Of a DNA stretch of 64,000 nt, positions 50,390-59,004 are shown one piece after another; within the stretch, counting starts at the first letter, position 1, and each line of letters starts with the position of its first letter. The stretch lies in the NCBI GenBank assembly GCA_007750655.1, contig CP036290.1, forward strand, positions 4,526,001-4,590,000, written 5' to 3'. The notes below the pieces were generated by a model that had not been told where the DNA came from, made no database searches, and worked only from the letters and a program-made list of their open reading frames with translations. Both the position numbers and the translations under genes were made by a program. Origin of the DNA: Rohdeia mirabilis (GTDB taxonomy: Bacteria > Planctomycetota > UBA1135 > GCA-002686595).

Positions 50390-51562
50390 TCAGCGCGGAT
50401 CGCGGACGCAGCGAAAGCCCGTGTGGCACAGCGGCGTCGTCGCTTCGCTCGCCATGCGCGAGCTCGGCCGGTAGTTGAAGCACTGCTCGGTGTCGCACAG
50501 GAACGAGCCGCCCTTCGTGACGCGCCCGCGCTCGGATGGCGAGTTCTCGTTCCACGGATCGCTCGGCCCCACCGGATCGACGACGGGCCCGCGCGCGGCC
50601 TCGGCGGCGCGGCGCGCGTTCATGTCCGAGCGGAACCAGTCCGCCGTCCACTCCCAGACGTTGCCGCCCATGTCGTAGAGCCCGAACCCGTTGGGCGCGA
50701 AACTGCCGACCGGCGCCGTGCGCGCGAACCCGTCCGCCAGCGAGTTGTCGTTCGGGAACGTCCCCTGCCAGACGTTCGCGCGCGGCACCGGATCGAGCAC
50801 GTCCTCGTCGCCCCACGAGTAGGTCGCGCTCTCGAGCCCGCCGCGCGCCGCGCACTCCCACTCGGGCTCGGTCGGCAGGCGACAGCCCGCCCATTCGCAG
50901 AAGGCCAGCGCGTCCGCGTAGGTCACGTGCACGACCGGGTGGTCCATGCGGTCCTCGATCGACGACCACGGACCTTCGGGGTGGCGCCAGTCCGCGCCGG
51001 GCCGGATGTGCCAGACCTGCGTGAAGTCGAAGTCCTCGACGCGGCCCGCGTGCACGGCGTCGGCGCGCGTCTCGAACACCAGAGCGCTCGGCAGCAGGTC
51101 CGCCTCCGTGATCAGCTCGGCGGGCACGCCGGCGGCGACGAGCTCGGCGCGGTCGACCGGGCGCTCGGCCTCGGTGACGTAACCGGTGGCGTCGACGAAG
51201 GCCGCGAAACGCGCGTTCGTGACCTCGGTCGCGTCCATCCAGAACCCGCCGACGGTCACGCGGTGCGCGGGGTGTTCGGTCGGCCAGGCGAGGTCGGCGT
51301 CGGACCCCATCGTGAACGTGCCGCCACCGATCCAGACCATGCCGGGCGGCGCGGAGCCGGCGGGTCGCGGCTCGGGCGCGACGTCCTGCGCGCCGTTCTG
51401 CGCGACCGCGGGTGTCGATCCGCTCGCGGTGTCCGCTGCGGCGCCATCGACCTCGTTCGCGCCGTTCGCGCCGTCGCCCCCGCACGCGGCCAGGCCCAGC
51501 GCGATCGCCGCGCAGGCGACCTGCACGGTGCGACGCGCTCGGTGTCGACGCAGCGCGCTCAT
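50390..51562 (-). CDS. Formylglycine-generating enzyme (SUMF1-domain) lipoprotein
   Basis: A 390-residue protein with lipobox LGLAAC near residues 21-26, a low-complexity linker, and a full FGE-sulfatase domain at about 75-390 (PGMVWIGGGTFTMGSDADLA, GCRLPTEPEWECAARGGLES, GLYDMGGNVWEWTADWF). Both cysteines of authentic FGE are present as SFLCDTEQC (Cys356, Cys361), matching the Cu-dependent oxidase pair, so it may be catalytically active; most SUMF1-domain proteins lack one. The lipobox puts it outside the cytoplasm, which is unusual. Its start overlaps the proC stop (ATGA). Confidence 0.85.
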   Translation of the reverse strand: MSALRRHRARRTVQVACAAIALGLAACGGDGANGANEVDGAAADTASGSTPAVAQNGAQDVAPEPRPAGSAPPGMVWIGGGTFTMGSDADLAWPTEHPAHRVTVGGFWMDATEVTNARFAAFVDATGYVTEAERPVDRAELVAAGVPAELITEADLLPSALVFETRADAVHAGRVEDFDFTQVWHIRPGADWRHPEGPWSSIEDRMDHPVVHVTYADALAFCEWAGCRLPTEPEWECAARGGLESATYSWGDEDVLDPVPRANVWQGTFPNDNSLADGFARTAPVGSFAPNGFGLYDMGGNVWEWTADWFRSDMNARRAAEAARGPVVDPVGPSDPWNENSPSERGRVTKGGSFLCDTEQCFNYRPSSRMASEATTPLCHTGFRCVRDPR

Positions 51563-52383
51563 CCTCGGTAGAGCCCGCCGGCGTGCTGGGCCGCGGTCAG
51601 GATGCCGCGCACGAGTGCGGACGAGAATCCGCTGTGCTCGAGCTCGTTCAGGCCCGCGATCGTGCACCCGCGCGGCGTCGTCACGTCGTCCACCAGGGCT
51701 TCGGGGTGCGCATCGCTGTCCTGCGCGAGCGCGGCGGCGCCGGCCGCGGTCTGCGCCGCGATCAACAGCGCCTGCTCGGGGTGGAAACCGATCTGGATAC
51801 CGCCCTGGCTCGCGGCGCGGATGGCGCGCAGGAAGAAAGCGATGCCGCAGGCGCCGAGAGCCGTGGCCGACTCCATCAGGTCCTCATGCAGTCGCAGCGT
51901 GCTGCCGACCGCTCCGAACAAGCGTTCGACGCGCGCGAGTGCGGCCTCGGTGCGCGCGTCCGCGTCGTGCGCGATCGCGAGGCACGTCATCGACTGCAAC
52001 ATGGCCGCGGCGATGTTGGGCATCGCGCGCACCACGGGATTCACGCCGCCGAGTGCGTCCGAGACGGTGGCGGTCGTGACGTTCGCGGCCAGCGTCACGA
52101 CGATCTGTTCGGGCGCGAGCACGGGAGCCAGCGCGGCGAGCGTCGCGTCCATCTCCTGGGGTTGGACGCCGATCAGCACGATGTCCGCGCCGTCGACCGC
52201 CTCGCGCGCGTCCGGCACGAGCGGGTGCCCGCGCAGCCCGAACTCACGCAGCCGTTCCACCTGGCGGCGGCAGAGCACGACGTCCAGTTCGCTGCAGCGC
52301 CCCGAGACGACGAAGCCCGTCGCGAGTGCGCCTCCGAGTCGGCCGGCGCCGACGATGACGATGCGTTCCTTGGTGTCGATCAT
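51559..52383 (-). CDS. proC: Pyrroline-5-carboxylate reductase
   Basis: A 274-residue enzyme of proline biosynthesis, reducing 1-pyrroline-5-carboxylate with NAD(P)H. The Rossmann motif IVIVGAGRLGGALATGF lies at the N-terminus, followed by DIVLIGVQPQEMDATLAAL, VRAMPNIAAAMLQSMTCLA, and the C-terminal substrate domain with DLMESATALGACGIAFFLRA and VTTPRGCTIAGLNELEHSGF. The conserved motif GGTTIAGL of the family is here GCTIAGL, with Cys in place of one Gly/Thr position. The ATG at 52383 gives normal length. It overlaps the FGE gene by 4 bases. Confidence 0.93.
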   Translation of the reverse strand: MIDTKERIVIVGAGRLGGALATGFVVSGRCSELDVVLCRRQVERLREFGLRGHPLVPDAREAVDGADIVLIGVQPQEMDATLAALAPVLAPEQIVVTLAANVTTATVSDALGGVNPVVRAMPNIAAAMLQSMTCLAIAHDADARTEAALARVERLFGAVGSTLRLHEDLMESATALGACGIAFFLRAIRAASQGGIQIGFHPEQALLIAAQTAAGAAALAQDSDAHPEALVDDVTTPRGCTIAGLNELEHSGFSSALVRGILTAAQHAGGLYRG

Positions 52384-52441
52384 GGTGTTGGGCTCGCTGG
52401 GCAGGATCGCGAGTCCGACGCCGCGCTCCGGGTGCGCGCGG

Positions 52442-53116
52442 TCAGACGTCGCGCGGCACGAGGTCGGTGTGTCCGGCGTAGCCACCGTCGACGGTGGGTT
52501 GTTCGTCGCCGTTCTCGATCGCCAGGGCGAAGGCGATCGACGGCTCGGCGCGCATGCGCTCGAGGTAGCGCCCGAGGTTCGGGAACTCGCGCTCGTAGTC
52601 GAAGAAGCGCTCGCCCCAACGCGCCATCGCGGTCAGGTACGGATCGAGGATCCCGAAGGTGTCGCCCATCACGAAGCGGTTGTCCTCGAGATGCACGTCG
52701 ATGTAGGCCAGCTGGCGGCGCACGTTCTTCAGCGAGTCGCGGCGCAGGTCGTCGTGCAGCGAGTCGTCGCGCAGGAAGAGCTGGGGCTTGAACACGGGGT
52801 AGAAGGCCGCGTGGAACTCGCTGCCGAGGTAGCTCAGCCAGACGTTGAGCTCGTCCTCGGCCGCCGAACCCGCGGCGGGCATCAGGCCGGCCGGCGAGTG
52901 CTGGGCGATGTGGATCAGGACCGCGCTGTTCTCCCACAGCACGCGGTCGTCGTCGGTCACCAGGGCCGGGACGTGGCCGTGCGGGTTGACCGTCCGGAAG
53001 ATCGGGCCCATGCGCGCGTCGCGGGGCACGTGGCACAGTTGGAACGGGCGCTCGGCGTGGCGGAGCAGCGCCATGGCACCGAGGGCGCAGGTGCCGGGCG
53101 TGTAGTAGAGGATCAT
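52442..53116 (-). CDS. Glutathione S-transferase family protein
   Basis: A 224-residue two-domain GST. The thioredoxin-like N-terminal domain has ILYYTPGTCALGAMALLRHA (about 2-21), like the beta-class cysteine-containing site, NPHGHVPALVTDDDRVLWEN with the cis-Pro, and ENSAVLIHIAQ. The all-helical C-terminal domain has FVMGDTFGILDPYLTAMARW, the usual motif of the N-capping box. Beta-class bacterial GSTs conjugate glutathione to electrophiles or act in redox. The ATG at 53116 gives a standard start. It lies 58 bases upstream of proC on the same strand. Confidence 0.88.
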   Translation of the reverse strand: MILYYTPGTCALGAMALLRHAERPFQLCHVPRDARMGPIFRTVNPHGHVPALVTDDDRVLWENSAVLIHIAQHSPAGLMPAAGSAAEDELNVWLSYLGSEFHAAFYPVFKPQLFLRDDSLHDDLRRDSLKNVRRQLAYIDVHLEDNRFVMGDTFGILDPYLTAMARWGERFFDYEREFPNLGRYLERMRAEPSIAFALAIENGDEQPTVDGGYAGHTDLVPRDV

Positions 53117-53291
53117 GGTTCGTGCGGCGGTTCGTCGCCCGCGGCCGGATCGGCGCGCGGCGAGGGGGGGCGAGCGCCGCATCATTCCCGAGCGGGTGCG
53201 GCGGGCCAAGCCTCGCCCACGATCTGTCGGAAGGACCCCTGGCTCGGCGCGGCGGCACCGCGTTCGGGGGCTGGGGCGTGCCGCTCGGGGT

Positions 53292-53738
53292 TCAGAACTC
53301 CGGGAGCAGCACGTGGCGATCGATCCACCGCTCGCCCGCGTCCGCCCGGTCTCCGAGGAACTGCGCGAGTGCCGCGGCGCGCTGGCGATCGGCCGCGACG
53401 CGTCGGTCGGCGCCCGGCTCGGGGTCGTCGAGGCTGGCCTCGCCGTGGGCCACCGCCCAGTCCTCGATCAGGTCGGCGAGGGGATCGACGAGGTTCGGAT
53501 CGAGGTCGAGTTCGGCGACCAGGGCGAGGGCGTAGGGCTCGAAGGCGTTGCCGCTGCGCAGGGCCTCGAGCGCGGCGGCCGGGGTCGGATGGTCGAGCGG
53601 GGTGGCGGCGACGGCGGGCGGCTCGGTCGTGGTCGTGGTCGCAGGCTCGTCCTCGATGAACCAGGCGACGGCGAGCAGGACGGCGGCGACGGCCGCGGCC
53701 AGCAGCGTGAAGATCGGAGGGTGCGAGCGAAGTCCCAT
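53292..53738 (-). CDS. Small membrane-anchored hypothetical protein
   Basis: A protein of about 148 residues from the ATG at 53738 (a start at 53792 would add 18 Arg/Pro-rich residues). It has one membrane segment, PIFTLLAAAVAAVLLAVAWF, then a Thr-rich linker (TTTTTEPP), and a helical C-terminal domain with a repeated Leu/Ala pattern (ALALVAELDLDPNLVDPLAD). No family was recognised. It is followed on the same strand by the GST and proC genes. Confidence 0.55.
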   Translation of the reverse strand: MGLRSHPPIFTLLAAAVAAVLLAVAWFIEDEPATTTTTEPPAVAATPLDHPTPAAALEALRSGNAFEPYALALVAELDLDPNLVDPLADLIEDWAVAHGEASLDDPEPGADRRVAADRQRAAALAQFLGDRADAGERWIDRHVLLPEF

Positions 53739-53790
53739 GGGGCGTCGTCCAGTGGTTCGGGGGCGAGGCGCGGCGGGTGGGCGCGCGGTC

Positions 53791-53827
53791 ACGGTGCGCG
53801 GAGACGGTGCGCGGAGACGGTGCGCCG
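53791..53827. repeat. Short 13-bp tandem repeat
   Basis: ACGGTGCGCGGAG occurs twice directly followed by a truncated third copy, and GTCACGGT motifs recur around it to about 53850. It lies in the 229-base gap between two small minus-strand membrane-protein genes. This looks like slippage-type repeat, without obvious function. Confidence 0.6.
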
Positions 53828-53967
53828 TCGCGGCGCGTGGTCACGGTTCGCCGTCGCGGTGGCAGCGTGGCGCGCTCGAACGCCGACAGCGCTGCTCCGC
53901 GCTCGGACCTTCCACCGCCGTACCGGTCGAGACACGACTCGATCGGCGCGCTCCCGGTCGGGCGGGC

Positions 53968-54351
53968 TCAGCCGCCAGCGTTCTGGGACGCAGCGTTCCG
54001 GGTCGCGACGCGCTCGACCTGCTCCACGAAGGAGCGCAGCGCATCGACACCGCCTTCGCCGACGAAGCGCTCGAGCACGCCGCTCGGCCTCCCCGTCACC
54101 GGCTCGGGACTCTCGCTGCGAAGGGCCGGGAAGAGCGGGACCATCGGAACGACGTCCAAGTCCGACGGGACGGTCCTCGGGTCGATCGGGCTCGGATCGG
54201 AGCCGACCGCGCCCGCGTCGACGGCCGCCACGTACAGCCCGTCACCGCCGAGATCGGAGACGGTCGACGGCCGCGGGGTCACGAAGAGCGAGACGATCAA
54301 CGCCCCGCCGGCCACGGCGCCAGCCACCAGGATCGGTCCGAGGATCTGCAC
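53968..54351 (-). CDS. Small membrane hypothetical protein
   Basis: A protein of about 127 residues starting at a GTG at 54351 that has a purine-rich GGGGGAC upstream. One membrane segment (ILGPILVAGAVAGGALIVSL) is followed by an exported region of low complexity with Pro/Asp/Ser and a helical end (GVLERFVGEGGVDALRSFVE). Earlier in-frame starts give a non-hydrophobic extension. No family was recognised. Confidence 0.5.
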   Translation of the reverse strand: MQILGPILVAGAVAGGALIVSLFVTPRPSTVSDLGGDGLYVAAVDAGAVGSDPSPIDPRTVPSDLDVVPMVPLFPALRSESPEPVTGRPSGVLERFVGEGGVDALRSFVEQVERVATRNAASQNAGG

Positions 54352-54534
54352 GTCCCCCAAGCTACTTCGAAGCTGCAAATCCGGCGCGAAGTCTCGGTGG
54401 TCTTCGCGCTGGAAGGCGGTTGCGCCGCGGAAGAGGTGCGCGAGACGCGCCTGTGGATCTCCCTCCCCGGAGGATGGGCGCACGCAGGGGCTTCGACTCG
54501 CGCCGCGCACCGTCGGAACCTAGCCTCGTCCCCC

Positions 54535-55155
54535 ATGAGCACCACCGACCGCCGCGCCACGAGCGCCCAACCGTTGCACGACCTCATCGCCGAACGCTGG
54601 AGCCCCCGCGCCTTCGATGGACGAACCGTCACGAAGGAACAGCTCCGCGCCCTGTTCGAGGCCGCGCGCTGGGCGCCTTCCTGTTTCAACGACCAACCCT
54701 GGACCTACGTCGTCGGCGTGAAGGGCGCCAGCGACGACGGCGGCGCCTGGCAGAAGGTGCACGACGCGCTCGTGCCGGCGAACCAGGCCTGGGCCCACCG
54801 CGCGCCGGTGCTCGCGATCGCGGTCGCGCGCCTCGGGTTCGTCTTCAACGGCAATCCGAACCGCCACGCGCTGTACGACACCGGCGCGGCGTCGATGAGC
54901 CTCACCTACCAGGCCCAGGCCATGGGGCTGGTCGTGCACCAGATGGGCGGTTTCGACGTGGACGCGGCGCGCACGGCGTTCGGCATCGAGGACACGCACG
55001 ATCCGATCGCGGCCCTGGCGATCGGCTACGCGGCGCCCGCGGACGTGCTCGACGGCGACATGCGCGAGCGCGAACTGGCGCCCCGCGAACGCCGAGCCGT
55101 GAACGAGACCTTCTTCGGCGGCACGTTCGGAACGGCGCACCCGGCGGCGAACTGA
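54535..55155 (+). CDS. Nitroreductase family protein
   Basis: A 206-residue flavin-dependent oxidoreductase of the nitroreductase superfamily. Features: LIAERWSPRAFDGRTVTKEQ (about 17-36), RALFEAARWAPSCFNDQPWT with the FMN-contacting segment, DTGAASMSLTYQAQAMGLVV in the dimer-forming helix, and HQMGGFDVDAAR near the C-terminal third. Substrate range is not predictable. The ATG at 54535 gives the full fold; the frame before it overlaps nothing coding. Confidence 0.88.
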   Translation: MSTTDRRATSAQPLHDLIAERWSPRAFDGRTVTKEQLRALFEAARWAPSCFNDQPWTYVVGVKGASDDGGAWQKVHDALVPANQAWAHRAPVLAIAVARLGFVFNGNPNRHALYDTGAASMSLTYQAQAMGLVVHQMGGFDVDAARTAFGIEDTHDPIAALAIGYAAPADVLDGDMRERELAPRERRAVNETFFGGTFGTAHPAAN

Positions 55156-55212
55156 GGGGCGCACGGCTGGGTGCTCGGTGGTGGCGGGGCGCGGCGTGCG
55201 CAGAGCCACGGC

Positions 55213-56250
55213 TGAACCGACGTCGGTGCGGTCGGTGTCGCCGACCGTCGACCGTGCGGCCGTTCGCGCGCCGAGCTCCGAACGACGGGCGCCGCTCGGG
55301 GCCCAGCGCGGGTCGAGCGCCGTGCCTTCGCGAGGCGCGGCGTGCGAGGAGTGACCGGTGAACGGACGTCTGCGCGGTCAGCGTCGTCGCTCGTGCGGCC
55401 GTTCGCGCGCCGGGCTCCGAACGACGGGCGCAGCCCGCAACCCAGCGCGCGTCGAGCGCCACGTCCTCGCGAGGCGCGGTGAGCGAAGAGCGAGCGGCGA
55501 GCGGCGAGCGGCGAGCGGACGTCCGCGCGGTCGGCGTCGCCGACCGTCGACCGTGCGGCCGTTCGTGCGCCGAGCTCCGAGCGACGGGCGCCACTCGGGG
55601 CCCAGCGCGGGTCGAGCGCCACGTCTTCGCGAGGCGCGGCGTGCGAGGAGTGACCGGTGAACGGACGTCCGCGCGGTCGGCGTCGTCGCTCGTGCGGCCG
55701 TTCGCGCGCCGGGCTCCGAACGACGGGCGCAGCCCGCAACCCAGCGCGCGTCGAGCGCCACGTCCTCGCGAGGCGCGGTGAGCGAAGAGCGAGCGGCGAG
55801 CGGCGAGCGGCGAGCGGACGTCCGCGCGGTCGGCGTCGCCGACCGTCGACCGTGCGGCCGTTCGTGCGCCGAGCTCCGAGCGACGGGCGCCACTCGGGGC
55901 CCAGCGCGGGTCGAGCGCCACGTCTTCGCGAGGCGCGGCGTGCGAGGAGTGACCGGTGAACGGACGTCCGCGCGGTCGGCGTCGTCGCTCGTGCGGCCGT
56001 TCGCGCGCCGGGCTCCGAACGACGGGCGCCGCTCGGGGCCCAGCGCGCGTCGAGCGCCACGTCCTCGCGAGGCGCGGTGAGCGAAGAGCGAACGGCGAGC
56101 GGCGAGCGGCGAGCGGACGTCCGCGCGGTAGGCGTCGTCGACCGTCGACCGTGCGGCCGTTCGCGCGCCGAGTTCCGAGCGTCGAGCGCTGCTCGGAACC
56201 CAGTGCGGGTCGAGCGCCACGTCTGCGCGGCGCGTGGTGTGCGAGTCGCA
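55213..56250. repeat. Higher-order tandem repeat array of alternating 139-bp (A) and 160-bp (B) monomers
   Basis: Seven related monomers alternate as partial B0, A1 (55328-55466), B1 (55467-55626), A2 (55627-55765), B2 (55766-55925), A3 (55926-56064), B3 (56065-56224), then a short trailing A-like piece. Each AB dimer is 299 bp. From about 55381 to 56028 the sequence repeats with period 299 with no difference seen by eye, while the outer monomers have diverged. Monomers A and B are homologous; B carries an extra about 21 bp of GCGAGCG-type mini-repeat. Each contains the palindrome CGGACGTCCG and the hairpin GTCGGCG-T-CGCCGAC (in B). No gene was supported; open frames exist on both strands. 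Confidence 0.85.
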
Positions 56251-56462
56251 ACCCTCGAGCTCAGGTCCGCGGGCTGGGCACTCATGGCCGCGAGTGGCGC
56301 GCTGTCGTTCGCGCACCGAGGCCCGAGTGGCGCGAACGCCGGGTGGGGCACCGCAGCTCCTGGCTTCGCGAGCCGAGACGCGCGGCGCGTCGCGGACACA
56401 GTCGGCGGCCCAGTCAGCGGCGCAGACGGCGGCCGGCGGAGCCAACGACTATGCTCGCGCCC

Positions 56463-58640
56463 ATGATTCGCACCGCACGCCGCACCGCTCCCCGCCACTT
56501 CCGTCTCGGCCTCGTCCCGGCGCTCGCGCTCAACCTGGCCGTCGTGCTGGGCAGTGCCTGCTCGACGGCGCACCACTCGGTCGCCAGCACGCCGCGCGCC
56601 GCGTTCACGGCCATCGTCGTCATGCCGACCCTCGGCGACGGCGCCGTGCTGCAGCGCGAGGACGCGATCGACGTCTGGGGCACGGCGCCCGCGAACCTGG
56701 ACCTGGTCGTGGAAGCGTCCTGGCTCGACGCGCCGGTGCCCACGCGCAGCGACGCGGACGGGCACTTCGAAGCGGACGTCCCGACCGGCCCTGCGGGTGG
56801 ACCGCACCGACTCGTGGTGCGGCCGGCGCGTTCGACCACCGACGTCGCGGCCCATGCGGTCGAGGACCTGTGGCTGGGCGAGGTGTGGATCGCGTCGGGC
56901 CAGTCGAACATGGAGTGGTCGGTGGCGGCGGCGCGTTGGAACGGGCTCGATCAGGCTGGCTACGCGCGCGCCGTGGCGAACTGCGCGGACGAGCAGCTGC
57001 GCTTCTTCCAAGTGCCGAACCGCACGTCGCTCGAGCCTGAGCAGGTGTGCACCGGTACGTGGGTCGCCGTCGCGCCGGAGACGGTCGAGGGTTTGAGCGC
57101 CGTGGGTCTGCACTTTGCGCGACGGTTGCGCGCCGAGCTGGACGTGCCGATCGGCATCGTGCAAGCGGATTGGGGCGGCACCGTGGCCGAGGCGTGGACG
57201 AGCGCGGAGGCGTTGCGCGCGTTCGGCGGATTCGATGCGGACCTCGCGAAGATCGCCGAGGAGACGGCGGATCCGGGCTCGCAGGGCGTGGCGCTCGCGA
57301 CGCGTCAGGACCGCTGGTGGCGCGGCATCGACGCCAGTGACCGCGGCCTGCGCGAGCGGTGGTTCGCGCGCGACGTCGACACGAGCGACTGGCGCGCGGT
57401 CGAGGCACCCGGCGATCCGGACGGTGGATTCGACGGCTGCATGTGGCTGCGCCGCGACGTCGAGATCCCCGAGAGCTGGGCGGGGCGCGACCTGATGCTG
57501 CACCTGGGCCCGGTCGACGACATGGACGTGGTCTGGCTCGACGGCGAGGAGGTCGCGGCGACGAAGGTCTGGAACCGCTGGAACGAACCGCGTCACTACC
57601 GCGTCCCGCGCGAGGCGGTGCGCGCCGGAAAGGTGAGCGTCACGGTGCTGTGCGTCGACACCGGCGGCGGCGCGGGCATGCACGGGCGCGCGGACGAGAT
57701 GTACCTGCACCCTGTCAACGCGTCGAGCGAGCGCGTCGAACTGGCGGGCCCGTGGAGCTACCGCCGCGGCGCGTCGATGGGCGATCTGGGCACGTTCCCG
57801 ACGTCGAACTGGTTCGGACCGAACACGCCGACCGCGCTGTTCAACGGCATGATCGCGCCGCTCGAGCGGACGCGAGTGCGCGGGGCGATCTGGTACCAGG
57901 GCGAGTCGAACGCCTCGCGCCCGGAGCAATACGCGCGGCTCTTCCCGGCCATGATCGAGGACTGGCGCGGCCGCTTTCGCGCGGCGGACGACGGGCTCGC
58001 GTTCCCCTTCTACTACGTGCAGATCGCGCCGTTCGGGCGTGGCGACGACGGCGGGTCGTGGGCCCAGCTGCGGATGGCGCAGACCGCGGTCATGCCCGGT
58101 GCGCGCGGCGTGCCCGAGCGCTTCCACCGCGCGGCGCTCGCGCACACCGGGATGGTCGTCACGACGGACGTGGGCAACCCGACCGACATCCACCCCAAGC
58201 GCAAGTTGGCGGTCGGGGAGCGCCTGGCGAACTGGGCGCTGGCGGACACCTATGCCGAATCGCTGTCGGCGAGCGATGCGCGTCAGGCCCGTTGGCGCGC
58301 CCTGCCCCACCGCAGTCCGGAGCCGGCGGGTTTCGAGCGCGCCGGCACCGCGCTCACGGTCACGTTCGAGCGCACCGACGCGGCGAACGAGTTGGTGACG
58401 GTGGATGGAGCTGCACCCGACGGCTTCGAGATCGCCGGGCCCGACGGCGTGTTCCACGCGGCGAGCGCCGAGCTGGTCGAGCGCTTGGCCGCGAGCGGCG
58501 GCCAAGCCGTGCGCCTCACGAGCCCCGCGGTGTCCGAGCCGGTGTCCGTGCGCTTCGCATGGGCGAGCGATGCGATGCCGAACCTGCGCACGCGCGGCGG
58601 CCTGTCGCTGGGCCCGTTCGTGGGGCGCGCGGACGGCTGA
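56463..58640 (+). CDS. Sialate O-acetylesterase-like protein
   Basis: A 725-residue exported protein (729 if the upstream ATG at 56451 is used). The signal region ends in VVLGSACSTA, which resembles a lipobox although the -3 residue is Gly. The SGNH-type esterase core has the motif WIASGQSNMEWSVAAARW (Ser in GQSNM) near residues 140-157, IVQADWGGTVAEAW, AIWYQGESNASRPEQY and the Asp-His pair in VGNPTDIHPKRK. This matches bacterial sialate O-acetylesterases (DUF303/SASA). It probably removes acetyl groups from sugars outside the cell. It lies immediately downstream of the repeat array. Confidence 0.9.
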   Translation: MIRTARRTAPRHFRLGLVPALALNLAVVLGSACSTAHHSVASTPRAAFTAIVVMPTLGDGAVLQREDAIDVWGTAPANLDLVVEASWLDAPVPTRSDADGHFEADVPTGPAGGPHRLVVRPARSTTDVAAHAVEDLWLGEVWIASGQSNMEWSVAAARWNGLDQAGYARAVANCADEQLRFFQVPNRTSLEPEQVCTGTWVAVAPETVEGLSAVGLHFARRLRAELDVPIGIVQADWGGTVAEAWTSAEALRAFGGFDADLAKIAEETADPGSQGVALATRQDRWWRGIDASDRGLRERWFARDVDTSDWRAVEAPGDPDGGFDGCMWLRRDVEIPESWAGRDLMLHLGPVDDMDVVWLDGEEVAATKVWNRWNEPRHYRVPREAVRAGKVSVTVLCVDTGGGAGMHGRADEMYLHPVNASSERVELAGPWSYRRGASMGDLGTFPTSNWFGPNTPTALFNGMIAPLERTRVRGAIWYQGESNASRPEQYARLFPAMIEDWRGRFRAADDGLAFPFYYVQIAPFGRGDDGGSWAQLRMAQTAVMPGARGVPERFHRAALAHTGMVVTTDVGNPTDIHPKRKLAVGERLANWALADTYAESLSASDARQARWRALPHRSPEPAGFERAGTALTVTFERTDAANELVTVDGAAPDGFEIAGPDGVFHAASAELVERLAASGGQAVRLTSPAVSEPVSVRFAWASDAMPNLRTRGGLSLGPFVGRADG

Positions 58641-58644
58641 CCTC

Positions 58645-58852
58645 CCGTACGGTGTCGCACACCACCGCGGTGGTCGACCCGAAGGAAGTACCGCAGCAAA
58701 TGAGCTCCCGCGCCGGGGGCGTGCGAGTAGGCACGAGCTGTGTCGGTGCCTGTCCGAGTGGCCTTGGGGGCACGGCGGCGAGGACGGTCACGGAGGATTG
58801 CTCCGGTACTTCTTTCGGGTCGACCACCGCGGTGGTGTGCGACTCCGTACGG
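58645..58852. repeat. 208-bp inverted-repeat element, copy 1
   Basis: Two 48-base arms at 58645-58692 and 58805-58852 are inverted complements at 46 of 48 positions, enclosing a 112-base core. Each arm contains the 14-bp perfect palindrome ACCACCGCGGTGGT. It begins 5 bases after the sialate esterase stop. Copy 2 (60525-60732) has identical length and about 13 differences by eye. No target-site duplication and no transposase gene were seen. It may be a MITE-like mobile remnant or a structured transcript end. Confidence 0.8.
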
Positions 58853-58863
58853 CGTGCTCGTGC

Positions 58864-58911
58864 GGCACCTTCTGTCGGTCGACCAGCGAATTGGGGTCAG
58901 GCTCCGTATCG
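58864..58911. repeat. Degenerate solo arm of the 208-bp element
   Basis: This 48-base stretch begins GGCACCTTCTGTCGGTCGAC and ends GCTCCGTATCG. It aligns with the right arm of copy 1 with small gaps and many mismatches (roughly two thirds to three quarters matching by eye) and lies 11 bases beyond copy 1. It looks like an older, decayed arm, so elements may have been nested or successive here. Confidence 0.45.
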
Positions 58912-59004
58912 CCAAATCGGTATCGCCGTATCGTCTTGCGGCCATCACCGCGCCCGGCTCCAATCGGTTTGATCGTTCCCTGTTGACCCTCGCCCTCGAC
59001 GCCC

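Noticed and set aside
55358..56080. Three overlapping series of about 100-residue frames inside the tandem array
   Set aside because: They recur at the 299-bp period only because the DNA does; composition is Arg/Gly/Ala-rich, no hydrophobic core or conserved motif, and different frames are equally open.
55213..56250. Possible CRISPR array
   Set aside because: Units are 139-160 bp without short spacers of unique sequence, and no cas genes are present.
55026..58505. A very long open frame on the minus strand across the repeat array and esterase gene
   Set aside because: It is antisense to a well-supported esterase gene and its residues are Arg/Pro/Thr-rich with repeat-derived periodicity; stop codons are rare by composition in this GC-rich DNA.
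58681..58852. A small peptide gene within the 208-bp element (both strands have open frames)
   Set aside because: By eye about 7 of 12 codon differences between copies fall at third positions in one frame, not clearly more than expected; several change residues, and the opposite strand is equally open.
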